Positions 22,581-33,386 of a stretch of 64,000 nucleotides of DNA are shown here, in pieces (position 1 is the stretch's first letter; every line of letters starts with the position of its first letter). The stretch is from Beverwykella pulmonaria. Its lineage: Eukaryota > Ascomycota > Dothideomycetes > Pleosporales > Melanommataceae. The stretch lies in NCBI GenBank assembly GCA_001599595.1, contig BCHH01000006.1, positions 1,968,319 through 2,032,318 on the forward strand, written 5' to 3'. Under the pieces are notes generated by a model. That model saw only the letters and a list, made by a program, of their open reading frames with translations, was not told the DNA's origin and ran no database searches. The position numbers and the translations under genes were made by a program.

Positions 22581-23454
22581 TTTTAGCTGGAAACTTAGCG
22601 TCTTGGCACGGTTGTGCTGAGGAATCTGTTTGGGTTCCCTCTGATGGGGTTTCTTAGCAGAGTTAGATAGGCTTAGCTTTCTTCAAGATTTCTGGCTTGC
22701 TAGTTGATTGAGGAAGGCTTTGGAGGTGCAGCAGGTGCAGCGGAGAAAGCAAACAAAATGATTTGTTTGGAAGATATTCAACGATAGCTTTTGGAGAAGT
22801 TGGAATCCAAGCTCATAACCTGTAAATATGAGATTGGCTGCTGTTCTTATATACACGAATCAGTAACCTAAGCTAGACTAAAACCAGTCTGGTATTCTAT
22901 CAATCCGCAACAGGCATTCTAACAGCCAGTACGCCATTTGTCTTCGACGTGAACGCGTGATGGGTTTTCAGTCTCTGTCATTTTGCCAATTGGAGTACAA
23001 ATTTTCACTCTCCATAGATCCAGAGCGCGGACAAGATAAAGATGTTAGACGTTATGAACTCATGATAGATTGTTGAGATAGGCAAGTGCGTCATGGATTC
23101 CACGTTTCGCAATAAGGACGCTAAGACGTAGTTGAAAGAGTCGAACGGAATGCGGAAGGCATATGAGCGCACGTGCAGCGTCATTCACGTCAAGATTCAG
23201 CTGGAGAGTCTTGCGACTAACACCACTCTTTTAAACTTGACAATATACAGTTGCAACTAGAAGATCTCGTCACCCAAAGATGTACATTTTTATTGTGTGT
23301 AGTGTGTAGTTCCGCACTGTCACTACCTAGACGTAAAACATGTGTAAGGCTTCAGAAATGACAGTCAAAGCAATTTTTCCTACACCACCTCGATCAATCA
23401 GACCTGGTGCACAGACCGCCTTCCCAAAGTCGTTCCCTTGAATTCCTTCTAATC

Positions 23455-26400
23455 TTACACTCCAACGATACCCTCAGCCTCTACCCACACCTTAGCAAGA
23501 ACCTCAGCCGTGACCGCATCCTCAAGCCACTCCCTGGCCTTCTCAACCAGCAATTCCCAAGTATCCTCCTCACTCGCCATCTTATTCTCGAGATAGACAA
23601 TCACGATCGCAGTAGCCAAGACTGTTGCCACCTTCTGTTCGTCGAGGCCATGCGCCGCAATCAATTTCTGCACGGAAGTACGTGCTGCTTCGCGGGAGAT
23701 GTTCATCGCGTCGCAAGAAAGATCCTCGCGGGTCCACGTCCCCTCGAAGGACTGACGCTTGATGATGCGCTGGAGCAACGTTCCCTCGTCTTTAACAGAA
23801 GTCTTTTCGGGCTTGGCCTTTACCGGCCCGGACATGGCTTGAGCTGGAGACGTGGCCGCACGACCATCATCGAACAGACCGAATCCCATATCCTCATCTT
23901 CGGACTCTTCGGATTCTTTGGCGGCTTTCACTGCAGTTGGAGCGTTAGCACTCTTCTTCCTCGTCACCTTACATCTCTTGAGACACGGTTCTGATGACGC
24001 AGACATGCGAGGTGCCTTGCTGGCAAGCTGCATGCGGGGTGCTTCGCCGCCTATAGATTTACGTGCGACTTGCTTAGTGCCACCAATAGATTGCGTACCT
24101 GTTTCGTTTACTTGTAAGCTAACTGGACTATGTGTTGGACTAGCGAGACTATGCGCTAGACTGCCGGTATTATATCCTGGACTGGCGGGACTATATCCTG
24201 GGCTAGTGGGACTGTATGCTGGGCTAGTAGGACTGTATGCTAGGCTAGTGGGACTGAATGATGCGCAGGCAGGACTATCTGCAAGCCTGGTGGGAATGAT
24301 AACCGCACCATGTGCACTATATGCACCAAAGCCTCCCAATAGAGGCTGTGACACATAACGTGCGTCTGCTTGGAGAACGGCGTGCGACATACCTTGATAG
24401 ACATTAGAGGGGCTGTCTAAAGACATCTGTGCGGAAGACGGAGCATAAGACGACGATTGAACCAAAGCTCTGCTGCCACCATAGAAAGCCCCCCTGCCTC
24501 CACGTGAACGCGATCTCTGTCCGAAGCCACCTCTTCCACCAGTAAGACACATACCCGCTCGCTGTGGTGGACTAGGTCCACCTGTTGCTGCAAAAGCCGC
24601 GCGAGAGAGAAAATGGGCAGGAAAGTGGGAAGAACGCGCGCAAACGGGATTATACTCACTATAAGCTTTCATAGGAGCAGATTGCGGTTCCTCCGGCTCA
24701 ACCATTTCCCAGTCTTCCCTTTCGAGATCGTCCTTGCCAGTGGCTGAGGTTTGGTTGATCGACTTCTCGAGAGCCTTCTTCCTCTTCTCGATGATTTCTG
24801 CCTCGTTGGCCTCAACAGCGACGAAGGAGCAGTACTCCCCACCAACCTGAAATTCTACACCCAGACGTACAGCTTCGCGCCTCCGAATAAGTTCAAATTG
24901 GGCCGGGTATTTGTTCTTGACAAGAGCGTCGTCCTTTGTCTTAACTGACGAGACCCAACCGCGACCTTCCTCAAGCTCCTGAGTCGCCTTCCGAGCCGCC
25001 AGCTGATGAATCATCGAGTCTGGCTCATTTAGGACTTTGACAGGGATTTCAAGCTCGAGGGGTCCTTCAGGACATGTACCCTTCAGTATGACGCTCTTTG
25101 GGGTTAGATGAGATGTCTCCGGCGACATGAGCAGATAGACACATGTACGGTTAAAAGGGAAAAGCGGTGGGATCTCGTTTGGTGTTTGTAAGATTTTTGG
25201 CCGTTCGAGCTTTGGGAGACTGGAGAATACGTCATTTGGTTCATTGGCCTTGGGGTGTTCTTCCTTGACCTCAGGGTCGTACAGTGATATCGGCTTGTTG
25301 CGAAGTGGGTATCGGTCGGTGTGTTCGACCTCATCGAAGTTTAACTTCAGCTGAAGACTTTCAGCGACGCTATCGATGCTGTTGTCATCGTACTGGACTG
25401 AGAGCTGATAATCGGTAACGTGCGGGGACAGTGCTCCTTTTAACATGCGGACGATTTTTCCGTCAAGCTTCTCGTTGTTCCCAACCATTTGTGCAAATCC
25501 TCTTCCGGCCCGGGCGACACCCTCAATCAAGGAGCTTGACACGCCGCCTCCAATACCAATTGGAAACACACGAACATCTCCGGTCTCGGTCTCCTTTTCC
25601 ACGTATTCGAACATGCGATCTTGCTGCCAAATGTCACCGTCAGTAAGGAGAATGAGCTCCGTAGACATCCCCTTCTGCCGGTTCTCGATCGTTGCCTGTA
25701 CAGCCCTCAGCGTCTCGGTTCCACCGAAGTCTGCATTAAACTTATCAACGTATCTCATGGCATCCGCAAGCGTGTCCTGGCCGTATAACTTGCTCTTTGG
25801 CCAGAGGAATTCAAATCTGGAGCCGAAGGAGCAGATATTGAACATACATCCTATGGGGATCGACTTCAAAAAGACGTTGAGCGCCGAGATTAGCGTGGGA
25901 ATATTCCCGCGCATTGAACCAGAGCGATCGGCGATGAAGATGATCTCCGGCTTTTGTGGTTTAAGGTTGAATTTGGGAACCAGGGTGGTCATAAGAGCGC
26001 GCTGGTTAGGAATAGTAGGGTGCGTCTCGAGAATTGCTTGAGGTATGCCAGTATCCTTGGCGACGATTTGAAGAACGAAGTCTTTTTCAAGCTCTGCGGT
26101 GCCAAGAGCGAGCGTGGCGGAGGCCTTGGACAGGGAAGAGTCTTCGTCTATGGTACTGGTAGATAGCGAGCCAAGCGAGACTTCGATAGGGTGTGAGGGC
26201 GATATGACCTTTTTGATGGGAACACCATCGACCATGCTGACGTCGATAGTGATGGAGACTCCTTTCGAGTCGATGACAGCAGACGACGCCATGAGCTCGC
26301 CAGGATACGACCCATAGCGCGGAGCAATGGAAGTAGGCATCGTCAGACGAATTCCATCAACCTCAGCATCGTGCTTCAGTTCCTGAACATACGTAATGGT

Positions 26401-27022
26401 GACTTGGACGGAAGCTCCGCCGGGAATATTGCTGACGGAGGTGGTCCAGACATCTGCAGCGTCGGGAAGCTGTTCTAAGAGAGCGGCGTTCTCGCCTCGT
26501 TCCTTTGCCTCTTTGTAGGTTTTGCGAGCTTCTGCCGTCTCCTTTACGAGGCCATAGATGGTCCGATCGCCCACCTGGCATTTGAAATCGACTACGCTGA
26601 CGCCATCAAAGAGTGGGAATGCATATCTAGTAGACTCAGTCAGTATTGGACAACGTGGAAATGAGGAGCAGCCAGGGATCTGGAGTGGGCCAGCGCAAAG
26701 ATCCTTGCACTAGATACAACAGGGCTTCATATGGCCAGACTGATCGTTTGCCTTCCTACTAGAATTGGCTATCCAGCTACTGCTCGTGCAAGTGATACGA
26801 GGAAGCGTCATGGATTTATGGGTGCTGGGTGCTGGGTGCTCACCTGATATCGCCGATAGGCTTGTCTTTGGATGTGTTGACGAACGTCTGCTTGAGAACG
26901 GTCCGAGATGCGGTGGAGAAGACGGTGGTGTGAGCATCGAGCTTCACCTGAGGCAGATAAACACGCTGAAGGATGCCATTCACAGCATTGTTGTAGTAGA
27001 ATCCGCAAACGTGCGCCACCAT
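23455..27022 (-). CDS. VIT and von Willebrand factor A domain protein with CTD-like heptads
   Basis: Three exons, 26844-27022, 24660-26626 and 23455-24587, give 1092 residues. The 72-nt segment 24588-24659 has GTGAGT..TTTTGCAG ends and keeps frame, so it could be retained. The start at 27022 yields MVAHVCGFYYNN. The N-terminus is a VIT domain (FPLFDGVSVVDFKCQVGDRTIYG, across the first intron; then the TYVQELKHDAEVDG block). A VWA domain follows with the metal-site motif DRSGS near residue 293. The region encoded around 24135-24270 holds RNA-polymerase-II-CTD-like heptads YSPTSPA and YSPTSPG. An acidic stretch (KESEESEDEDMGFGLFDDG) and a helical C-terminal domain (WELLVEKAREWLEDAV) end the protein. 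VIT-VWA architecture is shared with animal ITIH and PARP4; fungal members are uncharacterised. Confidence 0.85.
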
Positions 27023-28650
27023 TTTGGAGCTGATGATGTGATGCAAAACGAGAATACGTAATGGTGTTGAACAGTGGGGAGTGAATTTAAAAATTGGATG
27101 AACAAAGTTTTATTTGTGTTTGTGGTTTGATCGTTGAGATGTCCGGAAAGAAGCTGAACCTTATACTTACGATGTTGCCTGAGCTCACTTGTCACGTGTT
27201 TACACCAAGGCAATAGCGCACCTAGGTTGTCTGAGTCACAGGTAAATAAATTGCGCAGACCCAGACACGACCTAACGAACGAAATGCAATGACTCACTGA
27301 AAAACTGTGGGAGAAGAGGAGCTGGAGCAGTCTGTCGGGTACTTCCCTACTTTCGTCTTGAGAGGCTCCCGAGGTACGAACGAAATGTAGCAACGGTTCG
27401 AAGTCATTCTTGGCCCATAATGTCTATTTGGCGTGTTGGTTTGCCTTCTTTCTGGAGTTCGCTGCCTATCTATTAAAAAAAGAAAACGTGCCATACGCCT
27501 GGATCATGGAACCGCAAGACAATCGAATACGGCCATGTGTGTGTCTTGGCAAGGGCGATAAACTCTTCGATCGAAACTAACCACCCATTCCTTTTGGTGA
27601 GGGCCCCTATACATATGTTGGTATTCCAGCGTATCGGTAGAATTTGCAGTCCCTCGTCTGACGCGAAATGTTTCCTAAGCTATATATTGGAACGAGGTCT
27701 GAATCATTGCTGAAAAGGGAGTATTGCGGAGTTGTGAGAAGGAACGTGAAGTTGCGGAACCGGATACACTCTTCCACAGCTCCGTCTCTCTGATTTCAAG
27801 ATGACAAAAGCGGGTATGATGAGGCAGGTGCGAATGGTTCGTGAATGTCCATGATGGCATTCGGCATATGAGCTGAGACTTGGAGCAGAGCTCCGAGGTG
27901 TCTGTGTGGTTTGCGCTTGGCTGCGGCTAACCGCTTTTGAAATAGTCCTTTTCTGACGACACCCCACCAGGATTCATCACCACCTCTCGTGTCTATCCCA
28001 TCTTCATCTGGATTTGGCCATCTTCTGCTGTCACATACATCTAGCATCGATTCTTTCTTGTCGGGACAACAGGGCATAACAGGCCTACTTTGATCTGACT
28101 CTCTGCTAATGGGTTCGCTTCGAGGCGACAACATTCACTAGCTTATATGAGTTTCAGGCATCTACATCCAAGAAGTGCGGCTGGATGTGACTCAATGGCA
28201 TGCTAAAACGAATTTCCAGACTCGATTGTGGCATCTACAGCAAGGAGGAGGTAGCTCCATGTTGCGTCATGTGTTCGAAAATGGCGCCAAGAGGATACAG
28301 TTGCGTCGCAGGGGATGTGTTGAACCAAAACAACTACATATATTGTCGCTAGTATCAGAAAGACCCTGCTGTGATCTTGAAGAAACACCTAGATGTGACT
28401 GATATGCGGTTTGGTGGAATTGAGAGTGAAGGTGGACGGATTGAGAGGGGTGAAGATGATTATTGGGTAGGTATAGAGCGCGCAAGAAGTAGATTCACCT
28501 TCAATATTTCTCTCACATTGGGGCCTCTGTAGAAGACAAATTATTTTCACCTTGCTATATTTACCTTAGCAACCAGAGTTTTGAGAGAGAGCAACCTCAC
28601 CGTCACTTCTTCTTCTACCTCTATCGGTTCTGTTCCTGCACAAAAACAAC
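27023..28650. other. Intergenic region
   Basis: This is upstream DNA of two divergent genes. One minus-strand open frame (27796-28134, 112 codons, starting MLSPRSEPISRESDQ) has reasonable amino-acid composition but no recognised domain; it is listed separately at low confidence. Nothing else is supported. Confidence 0.5.
27796..28134 (-). CDS. Possible small protein, unknown
   Basis: This is a 112-residue open frame with an ATG start. It is rich in charged residues (DSRRWPNPDEDGIDTRGGDESWW) and basic in the middle (FQKRLAAAKRKPHRH). No family is recognised, and no signal peptide or membrane segment is seen. It stands alone in an otherwise gene-free interval; it may be a chance frame. Confidence 0.25.
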   Translation of the reverse strand: MLSPRSEPISRESDQSRPVMPCCPDKKESMLDVCDSRRWPNPDEDGIDTRGGDESWWGVVRKGLFQKRLAAAKRKPHRHLGALLQVSAHMPNAIMDIHEPFAPASSYPLLSS

Positions 28651-29660
28651 ATGGCGCGCACCCGTGGCTCCTCTCGCACTGCCCCGCCGTCTCGAACGGC
28701 AAGGTACACCTCTCGTGGAAATGGGCCTAACCACGGAACAATGGCCAATAGTCCGCAATATCGAACCCACGTGGACCCCTTCACTCAACCGCGAGCTTTG
28801 ATCGAGCAGTGGTTTGCAAACAGCCCACCGCCTGGTGATAGCGACGACTACAACTACGGCAGCAGCGCAAACTTCCTATGCGAGCGTAGTTATGACATAG
28901 AAGAGGAGGAAATGCTGAAAAGCGTTCGCAATGCGCGCGAGGCTCGTCGCGCCCATGACGCTGCGACGGTTGCCTACATGCAGGGCCGAATGCTAGGTGG
29001 AGAGCTTCCACTTGCGATATACGAAGACCACGAGGTGAAGAGGTCGAAAGAATACGAAACCATGCAAGGGAAAGATGTTGGGCAGCTTGGGCAGCAGACC
29101 GTGATGAGAGGACAGGGGCACATTGATTATACGATGCCTCGCCCGACACCAGTCTTTCCACTGATACGCCCAGATCTTCCGCAATCAGATGGGGACTCCA
29201 GCCCGCCCATCCTCCATCTTGACAAGGACCCTCTCGGTATGTTCGTTCATCTGCTTCCTCACAAGATTTTCGCTAACAATTTGCAATAAGGTCAGTACCA
29301 TGTCTACCAATCACTCCAAGAACAAAGACGAGGGGTAGTGAGATGCAATACGCCAGGTAGATTTCAACGTCTTTGCAGCTGACTGTTACTAACTCATTCT
29401 TTGACCTGTATGATGCCACCACTTCAGACACTCAAAACTTGCAATATCTGCTGCATACAGCGTTGCTATGCAGCAAATTGCAAGGTTCATTTTCCAACTA
29501 CGATGCTGTCAAACACCGACTTGAACAAGAAGGCAAGGGACCGCTAGAGAAAACACTCCTGATGATAGAAGAGGTGGAGGACGAGGAAGAGTTTGAGGTG
29601 TTCGCTGCGAGAGTGGGTAGTGACGATGAAAAATCATGGCCCGGAAATGTCTGTGGTTGA
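28651..29660 (+). CDS. Protein of unknown function
   Basis: Three exons, 28651-29236, 29291-29334 and 29379-29660, join in phase to give 303 residues. The N-terminus is basic and Ser/Arg-rich (MARTRGSSRTAPPSRTARYTS) and probably disordered. The middle has an acidic-to-helical stretch (YDIEEEEMLKSVRNAREARRAHDAATVAYMQGR). After splicing, the C-terminal part reads GLTVTNSFFDLYDATTSDTQ followed by a helical, acidic end (MIEEVEDEEEFEVFAARVG). No known domain is recognised. The second exon is only 44 nt and its boundaries are the least certain. No signal peptide is seen, so a cytosolic or nuclear protein is likely. Confidence 0.55.
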
Positions 29661-31994
29661 AGTCGTGTCGGAGTAGGGGCACTTTATGAGCAGATGGCGG
29701 TAGTGAGGAAAACCCCCGGAGCGACCGTAGGACTCGTTGACGAGGTGCTGAAGAACGGGAATCTGAAGGACCACCTTCAGCATATTAGGGATAAGGGCTT
29801 TACTGCGCACGAGGTCCTTGTGCCAGACGAAACCGTCGAGAAACATGTGCCCTTCTATTAGCCACGGAGTAGAGTGAACTAGCCATATTTGGATCTAGGA
29901 TACAACCTCTAGTATCTTGAAGCTGTGCCTTCCACGGTGCGGCTTCGAGACTGGTCGTGAAGTAAGACCTTCCTAAGATATTCTTATATCGTCCTTGTCA
30001 TTTTTCCACGCGTCCCAATCGTTGCTTTGGTGGAGATAGATATGTTCCCACCTAGCTTGTATCCTTCAAGTGTCAGACTTCCGAATATACGCCCGCAGTA
30101 TGGGAACATGGGCCGCACGGATAATTTCCCTTTAGAGTTTTTCGACTGGATCTACACTACTCTGAAACATCATCCTCTCATCAGAGATGTACTTTGAACA
30201 ACACCAACTATTAGAAGGTTGTCGCTTCGATTGTAAACTCCACGTCTTAACATATTCACCCTAACTCAGTATGCTAACACCAAATCAGCCACCGACGTCG
30301 CAACAGAAGCCTACATCTCACAATATCCCAATAGCCGCCGCTCGCCACAATGTATTACTACTTCAAATAGATCTATTATAAAGTGTGTCGATTCTTGAAT
30401 GACTCTGTGACTTCTCACTCACTTACCTTTCATAGGTCTCTTCGAGGTTGAGAGAGTGATGGCGAGTTTGCCTCCTACAAAGTACAGTACGTATGCCAAC
30501 TCTGCGTTTCCACATATACGATACCAAGGCTGTTAATGGATGAGAAATTCAACAATTTTTTCCGTTGAATGCAATGTCGGCACTTCGTGATATAATCCCC
30601 ATAAGTGCACCGCATAGAAAATAACTTTCTAACAGTCACATAAGTTGTACAAACCCACCCCTTGAATCATTCCGCACACCAGGTAACCATGAATCAGCCA
30701 AGCCTAGTTAGCGGAAAGGCGAAACGCGCTTTATCGGGAGACGAGATTCCCAGTCAAATAATCATGTCTACAATGAAGCAAGGTCGCGCTTTTGTTCGAG
30801 TATGTGCATCCGGGTATGTATTCCGGGGTGAGATCAGCCTCTGATGGTACCCAAAACTCTCACTCAAACTCTCGCAGACTCTCCAACAACGACACAGCGC
30901 ACTCTCGAAACAGGTAGAGAAGTACTTATCTTAGGTATAGGTACTAGAACTTCAGATCAGATTCGCACAGTTCAAGTCCGATATATTTCCAGTCTTAACC
31001 TCATCGTCAGGCTCTCAAGGTCGAGAGTATCAATTGACCTTGACCAAGATCACGAATCACATCTTCGCACGAGATGGAACATGTGCTATCTGAGCCGCAA
31101 CGGCACATGGGAATCTTGAAAACCGGTGGCGGTGCCAATATTTTCCCACTCCAATAAGGGTGGGTATCGGTAAGTGAAGCGCAAACATGAAGCACCCCTT
31201 CGGCACTTTGAAATTTCAGTCCAACACCGAAGTTGCGGGCTGAGGCACGCATTGAGTGTGGAGGGATCTCATGTTCGAGAAGTTTACTTTTGTTGCGGGT
31301 GAATGCCAGTGTGAGACCGGGAGGGTTTCAGGTCCGTTTTCACGATAACATTGATATCGATTTGTGTGCGTGGATGCACACCTTCAATTTGATCATGGAG
31401 GCAACTTCCTTGTGAATAATTAATTCTAGATGTCATACAATTCAATTTCTTGTTGCGAGTTGCAGAGTGGAGGGTTTTGGGGTAGTGGTTGGGGGTGGAC
31501 TTGGAGGTCAGTGCGCTCACCTCTTCCACAAACCGGAATTGCGACAAACTCTCGAAGAACCGTCAATGACACGGACATGCAAATGTGCACGGGAAAGACC
31601 CCGTGGTTATACGCCTCCTTAGTCCAACAGATCTTGGCAGATCTTGGCAGATCTATCTAGCCGCTGTCCTGTCGCAGGGCCAGACATGGTGACCCCTGGG
31701 TATCAACTGTGTTTCATCCTCTATCCGCACAATCTCAGACCTCAAATCGCCGGCATCAAAAGCTCGATATGCTCCCCTTATCCTGAGGACTCCAGACAAC
31801 TGCATTTTACGCATTGCAAAGGGCTCGGCTCCATTATCCTGCCTCGCTTTTCCTATTCTAATCGACTATTTCTATTTGTATTACTTTAATTGGAATTTGC
31901 TTGATCTGCTAGCAGGCCTGCACCTTCCCCTTCCATTCAAGAAATTTCTCCACTGAAAATCGAACGATATCCTTCTTTCATTCTTGCAAAGGAA
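29661..31994. other. Long intergenic region
   Basis: About 2.3 kb lies between two plus-strand genes. No supportable coding sequence, RNA gene or large repeat was seen; a 10-bp direct repeat (CAGATCTTGG) occurs twice near 31629-31650. The last part presumably holds the promoter of the coiled-coil gene. Confidence 0.5.
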
Positions 31995-33386
31995 ATGTGG
32001 ACGGCTAGCCGAGCTCCTTCCCGACCCTCTCGCACCTCCTCCATCCATTCCGTTGCATCGGTCCATTCTGCGAGTCGGCCTGTCTCCATGGTGTCTCAAA
32101 CCCAGCGTCGATCCGGCGGATACGAATCTGACGCCTCGAGCGACATCGCTGACGACGAAGTCGGTATCCAGAACGTGAGCTTCCCTGCCGTGCCATCGAA
32201 CAACGGCGTACCAGCCATGTGGCAGGCAGCCCGACAAAACTCTGGAACATCCGTCTCCCGCCTCAGCCAAAAGTTCGCATCCAACGCCAACGTCGCCGAG
32301 ATTGTTGCACCACCGCCACTGAGGACACAACACCAACACCGACAGGAATCCCAGGAGAACTCCCCGGACGACGACTCACATTCTCGTGCCTCTACGCTTG
32401 GAGGTGAAGAGCAGGACTATGAGTACCCAGAGAAGACCCCTACCTCCTTCCCCCGAGCCCCAAAGATGAATCCACTCAAGGAGGAACCTGCCTCTGCACC
32501 TACATCCCACCATGTCCCCGGTCCTCTGGAATCCCAACTCGCCGCCCTGATGTCTAAGCTCGTCTTCATGGAGCGTGAGAACCCAGTGGTCTCCGTCACA
32601 CCCGACGACTATAATGAGATGAAGTCCCGTCTGCAAGCTCTAGAGGCCGAGAAGAAGACATGGCAGAAGCGACATGAAGCCCTCTACGCCCTTCGTGATG
32701 AAGATGTCGAGAACAACATCAAGATCCGGGGCATGCTTGCCAAAGCCCGTCGCGATCTCGAGGCTATGACCAAGCTCCGCGACGAAGATCTCATCAATGT
32801 GCAGGTCGTACGCTCCAAGCTCTCTGATGCTACCCGCAACCTGGAGCGTCTGCAATCACAGAATGGACGTGCCAGTCCACCACGAGGAGGCCGACCGGGA
32901 AGCATGATGGAGCGCAGAGGTACCTTGGACCTGTTTGCTGTCGCCAAAGCCGCTGCTCTCGAACAGCGCGCTCTGGAGCTAGAGAAGAGAAACCAAGATC
33001 TATTGGACCAGATAGAAGTCCTGAAGGGGGGCGCGAACATCGACGATCTTAACCGCATGACTGCACACAAGGCATGGAAAGACACAGTATCCGACCTCGA
33101 ACTCAAGCTCAAGGCCAAAGACGCCGAGGTGGCAAGACTACGATCCGGTGGTGCACCAACCTCAGCGTCGGCCCCTTCCGGATCAGCCCCAGCAGCAGAC
33201 TGGCATCGTCTGGAAGCCGTCCACGAAGAGCACGCGAGCTACAGGGAGAAAGTCGGCGGCAAAATGCAAGCCCTTCGATCGGAAAAGGAGGCTCTGCAAA
33301 GGGAGTTGCATCGCAAGGAGGACGAATGCCATTCGTTGGAAGTGAAGGTACAGAGTCTGCAACGGCGGGTCAGCTTAATCGTGTAA
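31995..33386 (+). CDS. Coiled-coil protein of unknown function, possible 3' frameshift
   Basis: This is a single-exon frame of 463 residues. The first 180 residues are Ser/Pro-rich and likely disordered. From about residue 190 to the end the protein is strongly heptad-patterned (LESQLAALMSKLVFMEREN, MKSRLQALEAEKKTWQKRHEAL, AKDAEVARLR, MQALRSEKEALQRELHRKE), so a long coiled coil interrupted by a Gly/Pro linker is expected. It is probably a scaffold or cytoskeletal protein, but no specific family is recognised. The frame stops at 33384-33386, while the plus-one-shifted frame just after it remains open to 33469 with a protein-like tail (IEKDAARRWMSLGG..EQLREIEWP). A one-base deletion near 33366 could therefore have shortened the protein. 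Confidence 0.65.
   Translation: MWTASRAPSRPSRTSSIHSVASVHSASRPVSMVSQTQRRSGGYESDASSDIADDEVGIQNVSFPAVPSNNGVPAMWQAARQNSGTSVSRLSQKFASNANVAEIVAPPPLRTQHQHRQESQENSPDDDSHSRASTLGGEEQDYEYPEKTPTSFPRAPKMNPLKEEPASAPTSHHVPGPLESQLAALMSKLVFMERENPVVSVTPDDYNEMKSRLQALEAEKKTWQKRHEALYALRDEDVENNIKIRGMLAKARRDLEAMTKLRDEDLINVQVVRSKLSDATRNLERLQSQNGRASPPRGGRPGSMMERRGTLDLFAVAKAAALEQRALELEKRNQDLLDQIEVLKGGANIDDLNRMTAHKAWKDTVSDLELKLKAKDAEVARLRSGGAPTSASAPSGSAPAADWHRLEAVHEEHASYREKVGGKMQALRSEKEALQRELHRKEDECHSLEVKVQSLQRRVSLIV

Larger units (their letters stand above)
20904..23454. other. Gene-free decayed repeat island
   Basis: No intact gene is present between ATG15 and the VIT-VWA gene. From left to right it holds a 21-22 bp minisatellite (21230-21460), an ~80-bp tandem repeat (21656-21900), and a degenerate Ty1-copia fragment on the minus strand (about 22285-22580). 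The rest (22600-23454) shows nothing recognisable. Confidence 0.75.
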
